A stretch of 64,000 nucleotides of DNA from Bacteroidota bacterium (lineage in GTDB: Bacteria; Bacteroidota; Bacteroidia; Chitinophagales; Chitinophagaceae): assembly GCA_023430465.1 (NCBI GenBank), contig JAEZAM010000111.1, positions 1 through 64,000 on the forward strand, in the 5' to 3' direction. Position numbers and translations under genes: made by a program. Positions 1 to 9,145 of this stretch are shown in pieces. The stretch's first letter is position 1; each line of letters begins with the position of its first letter. The notes beneath the pieces were generated by a model. It was not told the origin of the DNA, searched no databases, and worked only from the letters and a program-made list of their open reading frames with translations.

Positions 1-50
1 CCTGCTTGCCCTGAGCCTGCTTGCCCTGAGCCTGTCGAAGGGTCGAAGGG
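1..50. repeat. REP-like repeat with a 15-bp tandem duplication
   Basis: The unit CCTGCTTGCCCTGAG occurs twice in perfect tandem (1-15 and 16-30) and runs into CCTGTCGAAGGG with TCGAAGGG doubled. The core CCTGAGCCTGTCGAAGGG recurs at 43731-43748 and, on the opposite strand with a few changes, at 46510-46533. The copies lie between genes, as short dispersed palindromic repeats usually do. The function is unknown. Confidence 0.7.
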
Positions 51-65
51 TTGCGTGAAACAGAC

Positions 66-479
66 TCAAATCTCAAGTATCCCCACCAGGTTTTCTGAAC
101 TGACCGGTGCCGATGTATGTTGGTGAGCTACCTTCCAGCCAGCCGGCGTTTTGGTAAACCCAAGCGTGATCCTGTTTTTCATGCTGCGCAAAATGGTTCC
201 ATCCGGTGCTATCGCTGCAAACGTGATGAGAGCATGGGCAAACCCAAGTTCACCTGATTCTTGCACCATGATGTCTTCAAACCCTACTCTTACCTGCTCT
301 TCGCCCAGCGAGCTAAGCCAGTCGCGCAAAATGGTTTTCCAAACCTGGCTGTCCGTGATGCGGCCCGTATCCCACATATCAAAAACCGTCAACTCTTCAT
401 GATAAAGCGCGATCATCGCGTCGGCATCCCTGTCCCAGGCTGCACGAGTGTAGCTGTCGAAAAAATCTTTGATCTCCAT
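66..479 (-). CDS. SnoaL-like / NTF2-fold protein (DUF4440-type)
   Basis: This small cytoplasmic protein of 137 residues has the pattern of the SnoaL/ketosteroid-isomerase-like cone fold: an N-terminal helix with FFDSYTRAAWDRDADAMIALYHEEL, then a W-rich middle and a C-terminal strand with GWKVAHQHTS. Such proteins can be isomerases, hydrolases or non-enzymatic; no substrate can be named. I chose the ATG at 479. A longer frame opens with GTG at 515, but that codon lies in a repeat-like stretch. It follows the efflux adaptor gene on the same strand after about 80 bp that include a degenerate copy of the repeat seen at 7906 and 9146. No signal peptide is visible. Confidence 0.75.
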   Translation of the reverse strand: MEIKDFFDSYTRAAWDRDADAMIALYHEELTVFDMWDTGRITDSQVWKTILRDWLSSLGEEQVRVGFEDIMVQESGELGFAHALITFAAIAPDGTILRSMKNRITLGFTKTPAGWKVAHQHTSAPVSSENLVGILEI

Positions 480-516
480 ATCTTTTTTATCTATTCTCTC
501 AGAATAGTTTTTCACG

Positions 517-547
517 CACCCCCCAAAGCCCCCGGGGCAAAGTGAGC
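517..547. repeat. Degenerate copy of the GC-hairpin repeat
   Basis: The stretch contains CCCCCGGGGCAAAGTGAGC and resembles the 28-bp repeat at 7906-7933, with the central hairpin partly degraded. It lies between the efflux adaptor and the SnoaL-like gene. The short G+C stem could act as a weak transcription stop for the adaptor gene, but there is no T-run. Confidence 0.45.
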
Positions 548-561
548 AAAGCCCACTGAAC

Positions 562-1695
562 CTACTCTTCTTCGCTGGTATTCTTCATCTTCATCAACAA
601 CGAATACGCACCCTTCACCACAATTTTTTTATCATCAAAATTACCGGAAACCGAGATCCGGTTATCGGAAAGAGCGCCGGCTGATACTTCCACCATCCTG
701 TACGTCCTGGCTCCCGTTTCAACAAACACATAGTCCCTGTTTTCCCAACTCACTACCGCATCTTCCGGCAGGAACTGCCCTTCCTCATCTTTCAGATTCA
801 GTTCCGCATTCATATACATTCCCGGTACAAGGCTTTTGTCGTACCGCCTGAAATGACAGTGGACTTCACCGTTTCCTCCCTCATTCAAACTTGGACTTAT
901 CAGGATCACTTCCGCCGCATATTTTATATCCGGTTCTGCATTTGTAAACGCAGCTACCTGCTGCCCGATCTTCACCCGTTGAAGATCACGCTCAAACACC
1001 GTGAGGTTCAAATGAACTCCTGCCGGATCGATCAACTCCATGATCGCTTCAGACGGCGTTACATATTTTCCTGTATTGACATTCACCTTTATCACAAAAC
1101 CATCTATCGGCGAATACACGCTAATCCGTCTTGATAAATTTCCGTTGCCCAACCGGGCTGCATTGATATTTATCACCTTCAGTTTTTCAGTAAGTGCCAT
1201 CAACTCGATCTTCAGGTTTTGATGCTCCGCTTCTGCCACCTGCAGCACCTTGTCGCTGCCTGCCTTGGTCTGGTTCAATTCCCGCTGCCTGGCAAGTTCC
1301 TTGTCTGCATAATCCAATTTGTTCTTCACGCTCAGATAATCCTGCTGCAATTGGATGTATTGCGGATCCTCCATTTCTGCGATCACCTGTCCCTTCCGAA
1401 CCTGCATTCCCGGAAGCAGACTCGTTGACCTCAAATAACCACCCAGTGGAACGCTTACAGATACCAGGTTCTGCGGTGGGACATCGATGCGACCCTGCAG
1501 CCGCAACGTCTGGCTGATTTTTCCCCGGCTGACCTGGCCTGTTTGCAAATCAATGTTTGCCGCCTGCTCAGCCGTCAGGCTCACTTCATTTTGATTGCCT
1601 GCCTCCGCCACTTTCTCTTCTGCAGGAGTGCTGCAGGCTACTATCGCAACAATAGTCGATGCGACTAACGCTCTTACAATTGCCTTCATGATCAT
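562..1695 (-). CDS. RND efflux periplasmic adaptor (CusB/CzcB type) lipoprotein
   Basis: This membrane-fusion protein links the inner-membrane RND pump to the outer-membrane channel. The N-terminus has a lipobox with Cys21 (IVAC). It is followed by a biotinyl/lipoyl-like half (GYLRSTSLLPGMQVRKGQVIAEM), a coiled-coil hairpin (about 110-175), the second lipoyl half (ISVYSPIDGFVIKVNVNTGKYV) and beta-barrel domains. The 377-residue length is normal for the family. The start overlaps the stop of the upstream RND gene by 4 bp (ATGA), so translation is probably coupled. No metal-binding His/Met cluster is obvious, so the metal cannot be named. Family assignment is firm; substrate is inferred only from the pump. 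Confidence 0.9.
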   Translation of the reverse strand: MIMKAIVRALVASTIVAIVACSTPAEEKVAEAGNQNEVSLTAEQAANIDLQTGQVSRGKISQTLRLQGRIDVPPQNLVSVSVPLGGYLRSTSLLPGMQVRKGQVIAEMEDPQYIQLQQDYLSVKNKLDYADKELARQRELNQTKAGSDKVLQVAEAEHQNLKIELMALTEKLKVININAARLGNGNLSRRISVYSPIDGFVIKVNVNTGKYVTPSEAIMELIDPAGVHLNLTVFERDLQRVKIGQQVAAFTNAEPDIKYAAEVILISPSLNEGGNGEVHCHFRRYDKSLVPGMYMNAELNLKDEEGQFLPEDAVVSWENRDYVFVETGARTYRMVEVSAGALSDNRISVSGNFDDKKIVVKGAYSLLMKMKNTSEEE

Positions 1696-4600
1696 TTTAT
1701 TAATAAGTAGTTTAATGCTGCAGTCGTGTTATTTAACTCGAGTACAGCCTGGTAATAAGACTCCTTCAGACCGATCACCTGGTTGTTTGCGTGCGTCCAT
1801 TCGAGATAGTTAATCTCCCCGGTACGCAATTGACTACTTAGCGCAGCCGCGGCCTGGTCTACCGTTGCAAAACCTTCCCGTTCCAGCCTTGTCACCAGCG
1901 AACGCTGCTCCACATATTGCGAAACAGCCGTCCGAACCTCATTCGCGAGCTGCTGGCTGACATGCTTTGTCTCAGACCGTTGAACCTGTTCCTGCACCCT
2001 CGCTGCCCTGACCCGGTTTCGCTGAGCTCCCCCAAACAGCGGAACATTCAGACCAAGCTGGAAAGAGTGAAACCGATCGCCGGCATCCAGGCGGATGCCA
2101 TCATTCAGGCTGCTGTTGTTATACCCCACGCTGATTTGCGGCAGCAACTTCGCTTTTTCGACCCTCGTGTTGGCATCCGCTATTTTCTCTTCCTGACGCA
2201 GCAATGCCAGCATAGGGTGTGTTGACCACGCGGCGGTGTCCGACAGCGTCACTGGCAGCTTTATGGAATCGGCAACGGGCCTGACGAGTTCTTCCGTGTT
2301 CAGCAAAAAGGCCAATTGCTGCCGTAAAGTCGTCTCACGGATAGCGAGGTTTGTCAATTTCGTGTTCATCTGCATCAACTGATGTTCAGCACTGGTTTGT
2401 TCGAGCACATTGCTTTCTCCGCTTTTGACGCGAAGCGTTGCAAGTTCCAGGAGTCTTCTGAATGACGAATCCGCCCCGGTGTAAAGCTTTTTTACCTGTT
2501 CCAGCACCAGCAATTCGTAGAAAACCTCTGTGGTGAGCTTCGTCAGCTCTGCGCGGGTTACATCGCGTCGGATCACGGCTGCTTTCCATTCCTCCAGCAG
2601 CGCATTTTTCTGTTGTGCATACACGCCGGGCAAATGAAAACTCTGACTGATGCTGAACCGGTGATCCGTCAAAGGACTGTTGTATTTCCCGTATTCACCC
2701 ATAACATTCAATGGTGAAATAGTGACACTGGTCTTGTTTAATAGTGCCCGGTAATCTGCCCGGAGCTGCTGCGTTTCCAACCGGGTGTTGTTTTTATATA
2801 CACTATCCAGGGCTTCGGAAAGCGTCACCGGGCGTTGAGCAGAAGCGCTGATATGGCAGAGGCCCGCCAGCAACAGCAGCACCATTGCCGGGTTTATCCT
2901 TTTGCGGGAGAGTCGGATTCCTTTTTCGAAAGCGACGTACAATATGGGCAGCAACAGGAGAGTGAGCAACGTTGCGATCATCAGCCCGCCGATCACAACG
3001 GTGGCCAGTGGCCGTTGCACTGAAGCACCGGCCCCATTACTTAATGCCATTGGCAAAAAACCCAGCGAGGCTACCAGCGCTGTCATCAGCACGGGTCTTA
3101 GCCTTGTGCGGGTACCTTTCAAAACAACTTTATGCATATCCGATTCTCCATTTTTCCGAATATTATTGAATTCCGCAACGAGGACGATGCCATTCAGCAC
3201 CGCGATACCGAACAGTGCAATGAATCCTACGCCTGCACTAATGCTGAAAGGAAGCCCCCGCAGCGCAAGCAGAAATATGCCCCCTATGGCCGAGAGCGGG
3301 ATGGCTGTGTAGATCAGGAGTCCGTATTTGACAGATCCAAAAGCGAAATAAAGCAGGAGAAAAATGAGGATGAGCGAGACGGGCACTGCAATCTGTAACC
3401 GGGCTTTGGCCTCATTCAGATTTTCGAAGGAACCTCCGTAAACGATCGAGTAACCCGTTGGCAGAGCGATCTGCGACTCCACTTTTGCCTGTAGCTCTTT
3501 TACGATACTTTCAACGTCCCGGCCGGCGACATTAAAGCCAACCAGGATACGCCGCCTGGTGTCTTCCCGTTGGATCTGGCTGGGACTATTGACCAGTGAC
3601 ACCTCAGCCACCTGCGACAGCGGTATCTGGTTGCCAAACGGTGTAGGTATCAGCAGTTGTTGAACGTCCTCTATGCTTTTTCGTTTAGCTGTTTCCAGGC
3701 GGACCACAAGATCAAAACGTTTCTCGCCTTCAAATACAAGACCTGTGCTTTGTCCCGCAAACGCAGTGTTGATATTGCGGTTTACTTCCGCAATCGTGAG
3801 TCCATACCTGGCCAGCGCGGGCCGGTTATAATCGATCACGATCTGCGGTACGCCGGCGATCTGTTCTACATACACCTCCGTTGCGCCATCTACGGTCCTG
3901 ACCACGTTGCCCAGTTTTTTTGCATAAACCGCCAGCGTATCAAAATCCTCTCCGAAGATCTTGCACACCACATCCTGCCGCGCACCGGTCATCAGTTCAT
4001 TGAACCGCATTTGAACCGGGAACTGAAAACTGGTCGTGATACCCGGAACCTCGCCAACGACGGCCGCCATTTTTTCCGCAAGCTCATCGAAGCCGGAGGC
4101 CGATGTCCATTCTTCTTTTGGTTTGAGATTGATGATCATGTCACCCATGTCCATGGGGAGAGGCTCAGTGGGCACCTCGCTGCTGCCAATCTTGGTAACG
4201 ACATTCCTTACTTCCGGAAACCGTTCCTTCAAAAGACCAGCAGCCTTTTGTACATTTTCAATAGTTGTATTCAGATTACTCCCGGATAATACCCTGGTTT
4301 CAACGGCAAAGTCGCCTTCTTCAATTGATGGGATGAATTCGCCACCGAGATGACTTAGCACTACCAGGGCACTGGCGAAGAGCCCGATCACAATGGCAAT
4401 CACAGTTTTTGGAAAGCGGAGTACACGCGAGAGCAGTTGCTCATACCGTCTTTCAACTTTGATCATTACCCGGTCCGAAATATTCGGTTTTGTTTTTAGT
4501 TTCCGGCTCAGCACCAGGCTTGACATCATAGGTATATAGGTGAGGGAGAGAATGAATGCACCGAGCAGCGCAAAGGCAACAGTTTGAGCCATCGGTTTGA

Positions 4601-6029
4601 ACATTTTCCCCTCAATACCCTGCAGGCTGAAAATAGGCAGGTACACGATCAGGATGATGATCTGACCAAAGACAGCACTGTTCATCATCTTTGAGGAAGC
4701 GCTGTTTACCTCCCGGTCCATTTGATCCTGCGAGAGCGACTGCGCTCCCGCGAATTTCCGGCTATGGCTTAACTGGTGCATCACAGCTTCCACAATGATC
4801 ACTGCCCCATCCACGATAAGGCCGAAGTCGAGCGCCCCAAGGCTCATCAGGTTTCCGCTCACGCCAAACAGATTCATCATGATGATGGCGAACAGCATCG
4901 ACAACGGTATAACGGATGCGACTATTAAACCTGCGCGGAGATTGCCCAGGAAGATGACCAGGATAAATACAACGATCAATGCTCCTTCGAGGAGGTTGGT
5001 CTCTACCGTTTTGATCGCATTGTTCACCATGCTTGTCCGGTCAAGAAACGGCACGATCTCCACGCCTTCCGGAAGGCTTTTGGATATCTGCGCGATCTTC
5101 GTTTTGATGTCTTCGATGACGACGTTGCTGTTGGCGCCTTTCAGCATCATGACAATGGCGCCGGAAACTTCTCCTTCATCATTGAAGGTGAGTGCACCAT
5201 AGCGGGTAGCAAAGCCGATCTCCACGGTGGCAACATCGCGGATCAGGAGTGGTTTGGAGCCATCTACAGCTTTGACCACCACATTCTCGATGTCTTCCTG
5301 GTTGCCAATGAGGCCTTCGCTTCTTATATACAATACCGTTGAGCGTTTCTCGATGTAAGCGCCGCCCGTATTCTGATTATTGCTTTCGAGTGCGTCGAAG
5401 ATTTCACTGATCGTTACCTGGTGCGCCACCAGTTTATTTGGATCGATGGTAACCTGGTACTGTTTAAGTTTTCCACCAAAGCTGCTTACCTCCGCCACTC
5501 CCTTTACTCCAAGAAGTTGTCGTCGGATAACCCAGTCCTGTATAGTGCGCAGGTCGGTGATGCTGTATTTGCGTTCATATCCGGTTTTCGGTTTGACAAC
5601 ATATTGATAAATTTCCCCGAGCCCGGTAGAAATAGGACCCATGACGGGCTTGCCAATGCCCTGGGGAATTTGTTCCTGCACCACGAGTAACCGCTCGGCA
5701 ACCTGTTGCCTCGCCCAGTAAACATCTACATCATCGTTAAATACGAGTGTGACGAGCGAAAGGCCGAACCGGCTGTAGCTTCTTATTTCATTGATGCCCG
5801 CGATATTGCTGTTTGCCTGTTCTACCGGGAAGGTCACCAGTCTTTCTATGTCTGTGGCGCCGTAAGATGGAGCAGTGGTAATTATCTGTACCTGATTATT
5901 GGTGATGTCCGGGACGGCATCGATAGGCAGCCTGGCGACTTCAAAAGCGCCGTAAATGATCAGCCCGATAGTAAACAGGCCAATGATGAGTTTATTCCGG
6001 ATGGAAAACCCGATAATTCTGTTTAGCAT
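1692..6029 (-). CDS. HME-RND metal efflux pump fused to a TolC-like outer-membrane factor
   Basis: Residues about 1-1040 form a complete CusA/CzcA-type proton-driven RND pump. The N-terminal start has RLPIDAVPDITNNQVQI, and the relay helix near residues 399-410 has the divalent-metal signature DFGLIVDGAVIIVE. After the last pump helix come RINPAMVLLLLAGLCHISASAQ, which looks like an internal signal peptide (about 1041-1064), and then about 380 residues of an outer-membrane efflux (TolC/CzcC) domain. Fusions of this type are annotated in other Bacteroidota. I chose the ATG at 6029; the frame also opens with a TTG at 6053. It overlaps the adaptor gene downstream by 4 bp, so pump, channel and adaptor come from one transcript. 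It probably exports Cu(I)/Ag(I) or Co/Zn/Cd; the sequence does not decide which. Confidence 0.92.
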   Translation of the reverse strand: MLNRIIGFSIRNKLIIGLFTIGLIIYGAFEVARLPIDAVPDITNNQVQIITTAPSYGATDIERLVTFPVEQANSNIAGINEIRSYSRFGLSLVTLVFNDDVDVYWARQQVAERLLVVQEQIPQGIGKPVMGPISTGLGEIYQYVVKPKTGYERKYSITDLRTIQDWVIRRQLLGVKGVAEVSSFGGKLKQYQVTIDPNKLVAHQVTISEIFDALESNNQNTGGAYIEKRSTVLYIRSEGLIGNQEDIENVVVKAVDGSKPLLIRDVATVEIGFATRYGALTFNDEGEVSGAIVMMLKGANSNVVIEDIKTKIAQISKSLPEGVEIVPFLDRTSMVNNAIKTVETNLLEGALIVVFILVIFLGNLRAGLIVASVIPLSMLFAIIMMNLFGVSGNLMSLGALDFGLIVDGAVIIVEAVMHQLSHSRKFAGAQSLSQDQMDREVNSASSKMMNSAVFGQIIILIVYLPIFSLQGIEGKMFKPMAQTVAFALLGAFILSLTYIPMMSSLVLSRKLKTKPNISDRVMIKVERRYEQLLSRVLRFPKTVIAIVIGLFASALVVLSHLGGEFIPSIEEGDFAVETRVLSGSNLNTTIENVQKAAGLLKERFPEVRNVVTKIGSSEVPTEPLPMDMGDMIINLKPKEEWTSASGFDELAEKMAAVVGEVPGITTSFQFPVQMRFNELMTGARQDVVCKIFGEDFDTLAVYAKKLGNVVRTVDGATEVYVEQIAGVPQIVIDYNRPALARYGLTIAEVNRNINTAFAGQSTGLVFEGEKRFDLVVRLETAKRKSIEDVQQLLIPTPFGNQIPLSQVAEVSLVNSPSQIQREDTRRRILVGFNVAGRDVESIVKELQAKVESQIALPTGYSIVYGGSFENLNEAKARLQIAVPVSLILIFLLLYFAFGSVKYGLLIYTAIPLSAIGGIFLLALRGLPFSISAGVGFIALFGIAVLNGIVLVAEFNNIRKNGESDMHKVVLKGTRTRLRPVLMTALVASLGFLPMALSNGAGASVQRPLATVVIGGLMIATLLTLLLLPILYVAFEKGIRLSRKRINPAMVLLLLAGLCHISASAQRPVTLSEALDSVYKNNTRLETQQLRADYRALLNKTSVTISPLNVMGEYGKYNSPLTDHRFSISQSFHLPGVYAQQKNALLEEWKAAVIRRDVTRAELTKLTTEVFYELLVLEQVKKLYTGADSSFRRLLELATLRVKSGESNVLEQTSAEHQLMQMNTKLTNLAIRETTLRQQLAFLLNTEELVRPVADSIKLPVTLSDTAAWSTHPMLALLRQEEKIADANTRVEKAKLLPQISVGYNNSSLNDGIRLDAGDRFHSFQLGLNVPLFGGAQRNRVRAARVQEQVQRSETKHVSQQLANEVRTAVSQYVEQRSLVTRLEREGFATVDQAAAALSSQLRTGEINYLEWTHANNQVIGLKESYYQAVLELNNTTAALNYLLIK

Positions 6030-6089
6030 GAAATAGGAGAATAATCGTTTCAAAAATTCAGCACCAGCTTGTGGCTGTGCCGTTGATTC

Positions 6090-6488
6090 TTATGAAATGA
6101 TTATGCTGCGGGGAGGCTGCCAGATTGTTCCTATGAAGGATGATGGAGGTATGCTGTCGTTACTCAGCAGGATGGAGTGGGAGGGCAGAAGATGGTATGC
6201 TGTCTTCAGTTGAATAGCATAGCCTGCGGGCATTTCAAGGCTTTGCAGATTGATGGCCGCCAGATTCTGCGCTTTGAACGGCAATTGCCGGTCGCGGTCT
6301 TCGTCATTATCGGTATGCGGAACGTTGTTGTAGTGGTGTACCACATATTCGACAAAACTGATGCTGCCATCCAGGGATCGATGCTCAAAGTAATGTTGGA
6401 TAAGCACGGGAATCTTTGCCAGCTCCTGGAAGCCGGGAGTTGAAAAAAGGCAGAGAACAAGGAACAGTATGTGGCTTGCTTTCTTCAA
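6090..6488 (-). CDS. Small exported hypothetical protein leading the efflux operon
   Basis: This 132-residue protein has an N-terminal hydrophobic signal sequence (KKASHILFLVLCLFSTPGFQ) and a central acidic/His-rich part (EYVVHHYNNVPHTDNDEDRD) that could bind metal. I do not recognise a domain. It ends 60 bp before the RND-TolC gene and probably shares its transcript. The frame opens with TTG at 6488 and has no in-frame ATG near the signal sequence. A strong Bacteroidota promoter (6494-6523) ends only a few bases before that codon, so the mRNA may be leaderless. A role as a periplasmic metal-binding accessory is inference from position and composition. Confidence 0.65.
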   Translation of the reverse strand: MKKASHILFLVLCLFSTPGFQELAKIPVLIQHYFEHRSLDGSISFVEYVVHHYNNVPHTDNDEDRDRQLPFKAQNLAAINLQSLEMPAGYAIQLKTAYHLLPSHSILLSNDSIPPSSFIGTIWQPPRSIIIS

Positions 6489-6493
6489 TTCTA

Positions 6494-6523
6494 CAAAGGT
6501 AGGATTTTAAGCAGAGTTTCAAA
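6494..6523 (-). promoter_or_regulatory. Bacteroidota-type promoter for the efflux operon
   Basis: On the minus strand, TTTG (6523-6520) and TACCTTTG (6501-6494) are 18 bp apart, matching the -33/-7 consensus (TTTG and TAnnTTTG) of the group's housekeeping sigma factor. Transcription would start close to 6490, right at the TTG start codon of the first gene. Confidence 0.65.
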
Positions 6524-6566
6524 CCGCAAGCACAGCACCCGGGATTATAATTATATTTGAATTATC

Positions 6567-7844
6567 ATGAAAAGATTGCCCATTTATATCTGCATCGCGT
6601 TAGCAGTCAGCACTGCCATCTCATCATTTACCTGTACCCGTTTACAAAAGTCGAATGCTCCCGCCGTGAGCGAGCAGCCAGGTGAGCCGAAAGGGGAGGA
6701 CGCTCCTAAAAAGGATGCTATCCGTACTGGGGCGGATCAGACCGAGAAATATGTCCCATATCTCAAAGGCAAGCGCGTAGCGATTCTCGCCAACCAGACT
6801 TCTATCATTGGGCGTCGACATATGGTCGATAGCCTGCAATCGCTGGGTGTCAATATCATAAAGGTATTCGGACCTGAGCATGGATTTCGGGGGAATGCCA
6901 GCGCCGGTACTGCCGTGGCTGATGAAAAAGATCCGGCTACCGGCATTCAACTGATTTCCTTATATGGTAAAAAGAACCGGCCATCTAAAGAAGACCTCGC
7001 AGATGTAGATATCGTCATCTATGATGTGCAGGATGTAGGCGTGCGGTTTTATACAAATATCAACGCGCTTTCCCGCCTGATGGAAGCCTGTGCGGAGAAC
7101 AAAAAAGAGTTGATGATCCTCGATCGCCCCAACCCCAACGCATACCTTGTTGATGGTCCTGTCCTCGATATGAAACACAGGTCGGGTATCGGCATGTTCC
7201 CCATACCTATGTCGCATGGACTGACCGTAGCCGAGTTTGCGCAGATGGCGAATGGGGAGGGGTTCCTTACAAACAAAGTAAAATGCCCGTTGAAGATCAT
7301 CCCGGTTGCCAACTACACTCACAGCATGTATTACACACTGCCGGTGAAGCCATCACCCAATCTGAATACGCAGCAGGCCATTATGCTCTATCCGTCCGTC
7401 TGTATGTTTGAAGCCACGTATCTTAACCATGGCCGCGGAACGATGTTTCCTTTTACTGTCTTTGGTGCACCCTATCTGAAAGGCATTTATTCATTTTCCT
7501 ACACGCCTACAAGCATCAAGGGTATGGCGGAAACGCCGTTATTTATGGACCAGGTTTGCTATGGCATCGACCTGCGCAATTATGACATCAATCTTTTATT
7601 GAAAAGAAAAAAGATCAACCTCGACTGGATCATGGAGCTGTACAAAGCATCCCCGCAAAAGGAAAAATTCTTTGACTCCAAATTGAGCAGGGAAATGAAC
7701 ACCATCGAGGTTCAGATCGGTACTTCGGAGTTCCGCCAGCAGATCATCGATGGTGTGTCAGAAGAGGAGATCCGCAAAAGCTGGGAGCCGGGATTGAGCA
7801 ATTACAAGAAGATGCGGGCGAGTTACCTGATCTATCCGGACTAG
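6567..7844 (+). CDS. DUF1343 protein, NamZ-like exo-beta-N-acetylmuramidase
   Basis: The 425-residue protein has a signal sequence with a possible lipidated Cys23, a charged linker (about 30-60) and a full DUF1343 domain. Typical segments are GKRVAILANQTSIIG, VFGPEHGFRGNASAG, DIVIYDVQDVGVRFYTNI, LDRPNPNA, GMFPIPMSHGLTVAEFA and NHGRGTMFPF. Characterised members of this family (NamZ) release N-acetylmuramic acid from the non-reducing end of peptidoglycan fragments. The mature protein would work in the periplasm in cell-wall recycling or in scavenging of foreign peptidoglycan. It is divergent from the efflux operon and stands alone. A TATATTTG box (6552-6559) lies directly before the ATG, but no matching -33 element is evident. 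Confidence 0.85.
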   Translation: MKRLPIYICIALAVSTAISSFTCTRLQKSNAPAVSEQPGEPKGEDAPKKDAIRTGADQTEKYVPYLKGKRVAILANQTSIIGRRHMVDSLQSLGVNIIKVFGPEHGFRGNASAGTAVADEKDPATGIQLISLYGKKNRPSKEDLADVDIVIYDVQDVGVRFYTNINALSRLMEACAENKKELMILDRPNPNAYLVDGPVLDMKHRSGIGMFPIPMSHGLTVAEFAQMANGEGFLTNKVKCPLKIIPVANYTHSMYYTLPVKPSPNLNTQQAIMLYPSVCMFEATYLNHGRGTMFPFTVFGAPYLKGIYSFSYTPTSIKGMAETPLFMDQVCYGIDLRNYDINLLLKRKKINLDWIMELYKASPQKEKFFDSKLSREMNTIEVQIGTSEFRQQIIDGVSEEEIRKSWEPGLSNYKKMRASYLIYPD

Positions 7845-7905
7845 GGTTGGATTTCGTTGTCTTATCATAGTTGGCATTCCTTTGGTTGTAGAAGGGTTGC
7901 ACGCA

Positions 7906-7933
7906 AACCCCGAAGCCTCGGGGGCAAAGTGAG
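7906..7933 (+). repeat. 28-bp repeat, left copy of an inverted pair
   Basis: This element contains the hairpin CCCCGA-agcc-TCGGGG (7908-7923) followed by GCAAAGTGAG. Its exact reverse complement lies at 9146-9173, so the esterase gene sits between two perfect inverted copies. The stem could also stop transcription coming from the DUF1343 gene. Confidence 0.8.
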
Positions 7934-7990
7934 CGAATGCCGCAAAATATGGGTCTTTTCTCACGCCATGCCTTAATGAGACATCTTTGC

Positions 7991-8027
7991 GTCTTTGCGT
8001 GAAACTCAGTTTCGTCTTTGCGTGAAA
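7991..8027. repeat. Short direct repeats GTCTTTGCGTGAAA
   Basis: The 14-mer occurs at 7991-8004 and 8014-8027 in the gap between the convergent DUF1343 and esterase genes. The element TTGCGTGAAA also occurs at 51-60. These are dispersed intergenic repeats. The reading frame that crosses them on the minus strand is not a real gene. Confidence 0.6.
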
Positions 8028-8040
8028 TCACCCGTATACA

Positions 8041-9120
8041 TTATTCAATCTTATCCACGAACCGACTGGCACCATACATGTTCACCTGGGCACCTTCCAC
8101 CTTGCTGCCATTCAGTTTGAAGACAATATTCAAAAACTGAGAAGTAGTGTAGAATTCATTTTCACCCGCCGCGAATAACTCTATTCTTTCTCCGTCATCC
8201 GCATACAACACCAGTCTGCCTTTTTCATTTTTTATCTCCGCCACGTTGCCGGGGCCAGCATTGTATTTGCCCGTATACCTGTTCAATATTGCAGGCGGAA
8301 GATCCAGTTTTGGTTTTTGAAAAACAAACTGCAGTCCGCGGGTATACGTCTCACTTTTCGTTCCTGAATGGCCCGTATTTTCCAATATACGTGAGTGCAC
8401 GGTGGCCGATGCGTTGCTCTTTAATAGTTTTTGAGAAAATTTCTGGTAAACCGGCCGGCTTCTTTCTACATCGCCAACGGTGAAGAATACTTTTACCGGG
8501 CGGAACAATTTCATGGCCGCGAATCTCTTTTCGTATTTGTATAGTACTTCATTGTTCCAACCTACCGCAGGACTTGCAGCAACATATCCTGAGAATAATT
8601 CAGGCTGGGTAAACAACGTGTACAGCGTGAAAAGACCGCCCAGCGAGCATCCCATCAGTATCCTATCTGTGCTGCCGGCGCGGTAGTTGGATTCAATGAA
8701 AGGGAAAAGCTCCTTTTTCATGAAGTCGAGGAATTTGTCCGCCTGGCCACCCTGGCTGGCTCTGCCGTCATTCGTGGGTGTATAATCTCTCAGGCGCAAA
8801 CTATCCGGGTTGGGTTTGATTCCGCCCCACGTTACGCCAACCACAATCAGTTCGGGTATAAAACCATCATAGTACTGCTGCCCGTAGATGGACTTTACCA
8901 GCGGGAAATCCCATTGCGCGTCCATTAGATAAACGACCGGGTATTGCTTTGTACTTTTTTCATAACCGCCGGGCAAGAGGATGTGCAACTCATAATCCTG
9001 GCTGACTATGTCAGAATGAATTTTCCGGACATGTGAACCGGGAATCGTCACTGGAGGAAACTGAGCCATCGACATGCTACAGATACCGACTAAGACCAGG
9101 GTGAGAATAACTCTTTTCAT
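8041..9120 (-). CDS. Exported esterase of the putative-esterase (PF00756) alpha/beta-hydrolase family
   Basis: The mature enzyme follows a Sec signal (KRVILTLVLVGICSMSMAQ). It has the esterase core: YPVVYLMDAQWDF, LIVVGVTWGG, the nucleophile elbow GCSLGG, and a late catalytic His in ILENTGHSGTK. An extra C-terminal beta domain (about 260-359) begins YTGKYNAGPGNVAEIKNEKGRLVLY. It probably cleaves an ester on a sugar or a siderophore-like compound in the periplasm; the substrate is not predictable. I chose the ATG at 9120, because the longer frame starts with a GTG (9150) inside the 28-bp repeat. It follows the Gfo/Idh/MocA gene by 51 bp but is separated from it by the repeat hairpin. Confidence 0.85.
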   Translation of the reverse strand: MKRVILTLVLVGICSMSMAQFPPVTIPGSHVRKIHSDIVSQDYELHILLPGGYEKSTKQYPVVYLMDAQWDFPLVKSIYGQQYYDGFIPELIVVGVTWGGIKPNPDSLRLRDYTPTNDGRASQGGQADKFLDFMKKELFPFIESNYRAGSTDRILMGCSLGGLFTLYTLFTQPELFSGYVAASPAVGWNNEVLYKYEKRFAAMKLFRPVKVFFTVGDVERSRPVYQKFSQKLLKSNASATVHSRILENTGHSGTKSETYTRGLQFVFQKPKLDLPPAILNRYTGKYNAGPGNVAEIKNEKGRLVLYADDGERIELFAAGENEFYTTSQFLNIVFKLNGSKVEGAQVNMYGASRFVDKIE

Positions 9121-9145
9121 TCTAAAAATTTTGGACATTCGTTTT

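Noticed and set aside
3657..4289. Plus-strand frame of 210 codons
   Set aside because: Shadow inside the RND pump gene.
7744..8031. Minus-strand frame of 95 codons after the DUF1343 gene
   Set aside because: It crosses the GTCTTTGCGTGAAA direct repeats and the 28-bp repeat, giving the FHAKTQR-type artefact, and overlaps the end of a real gene.
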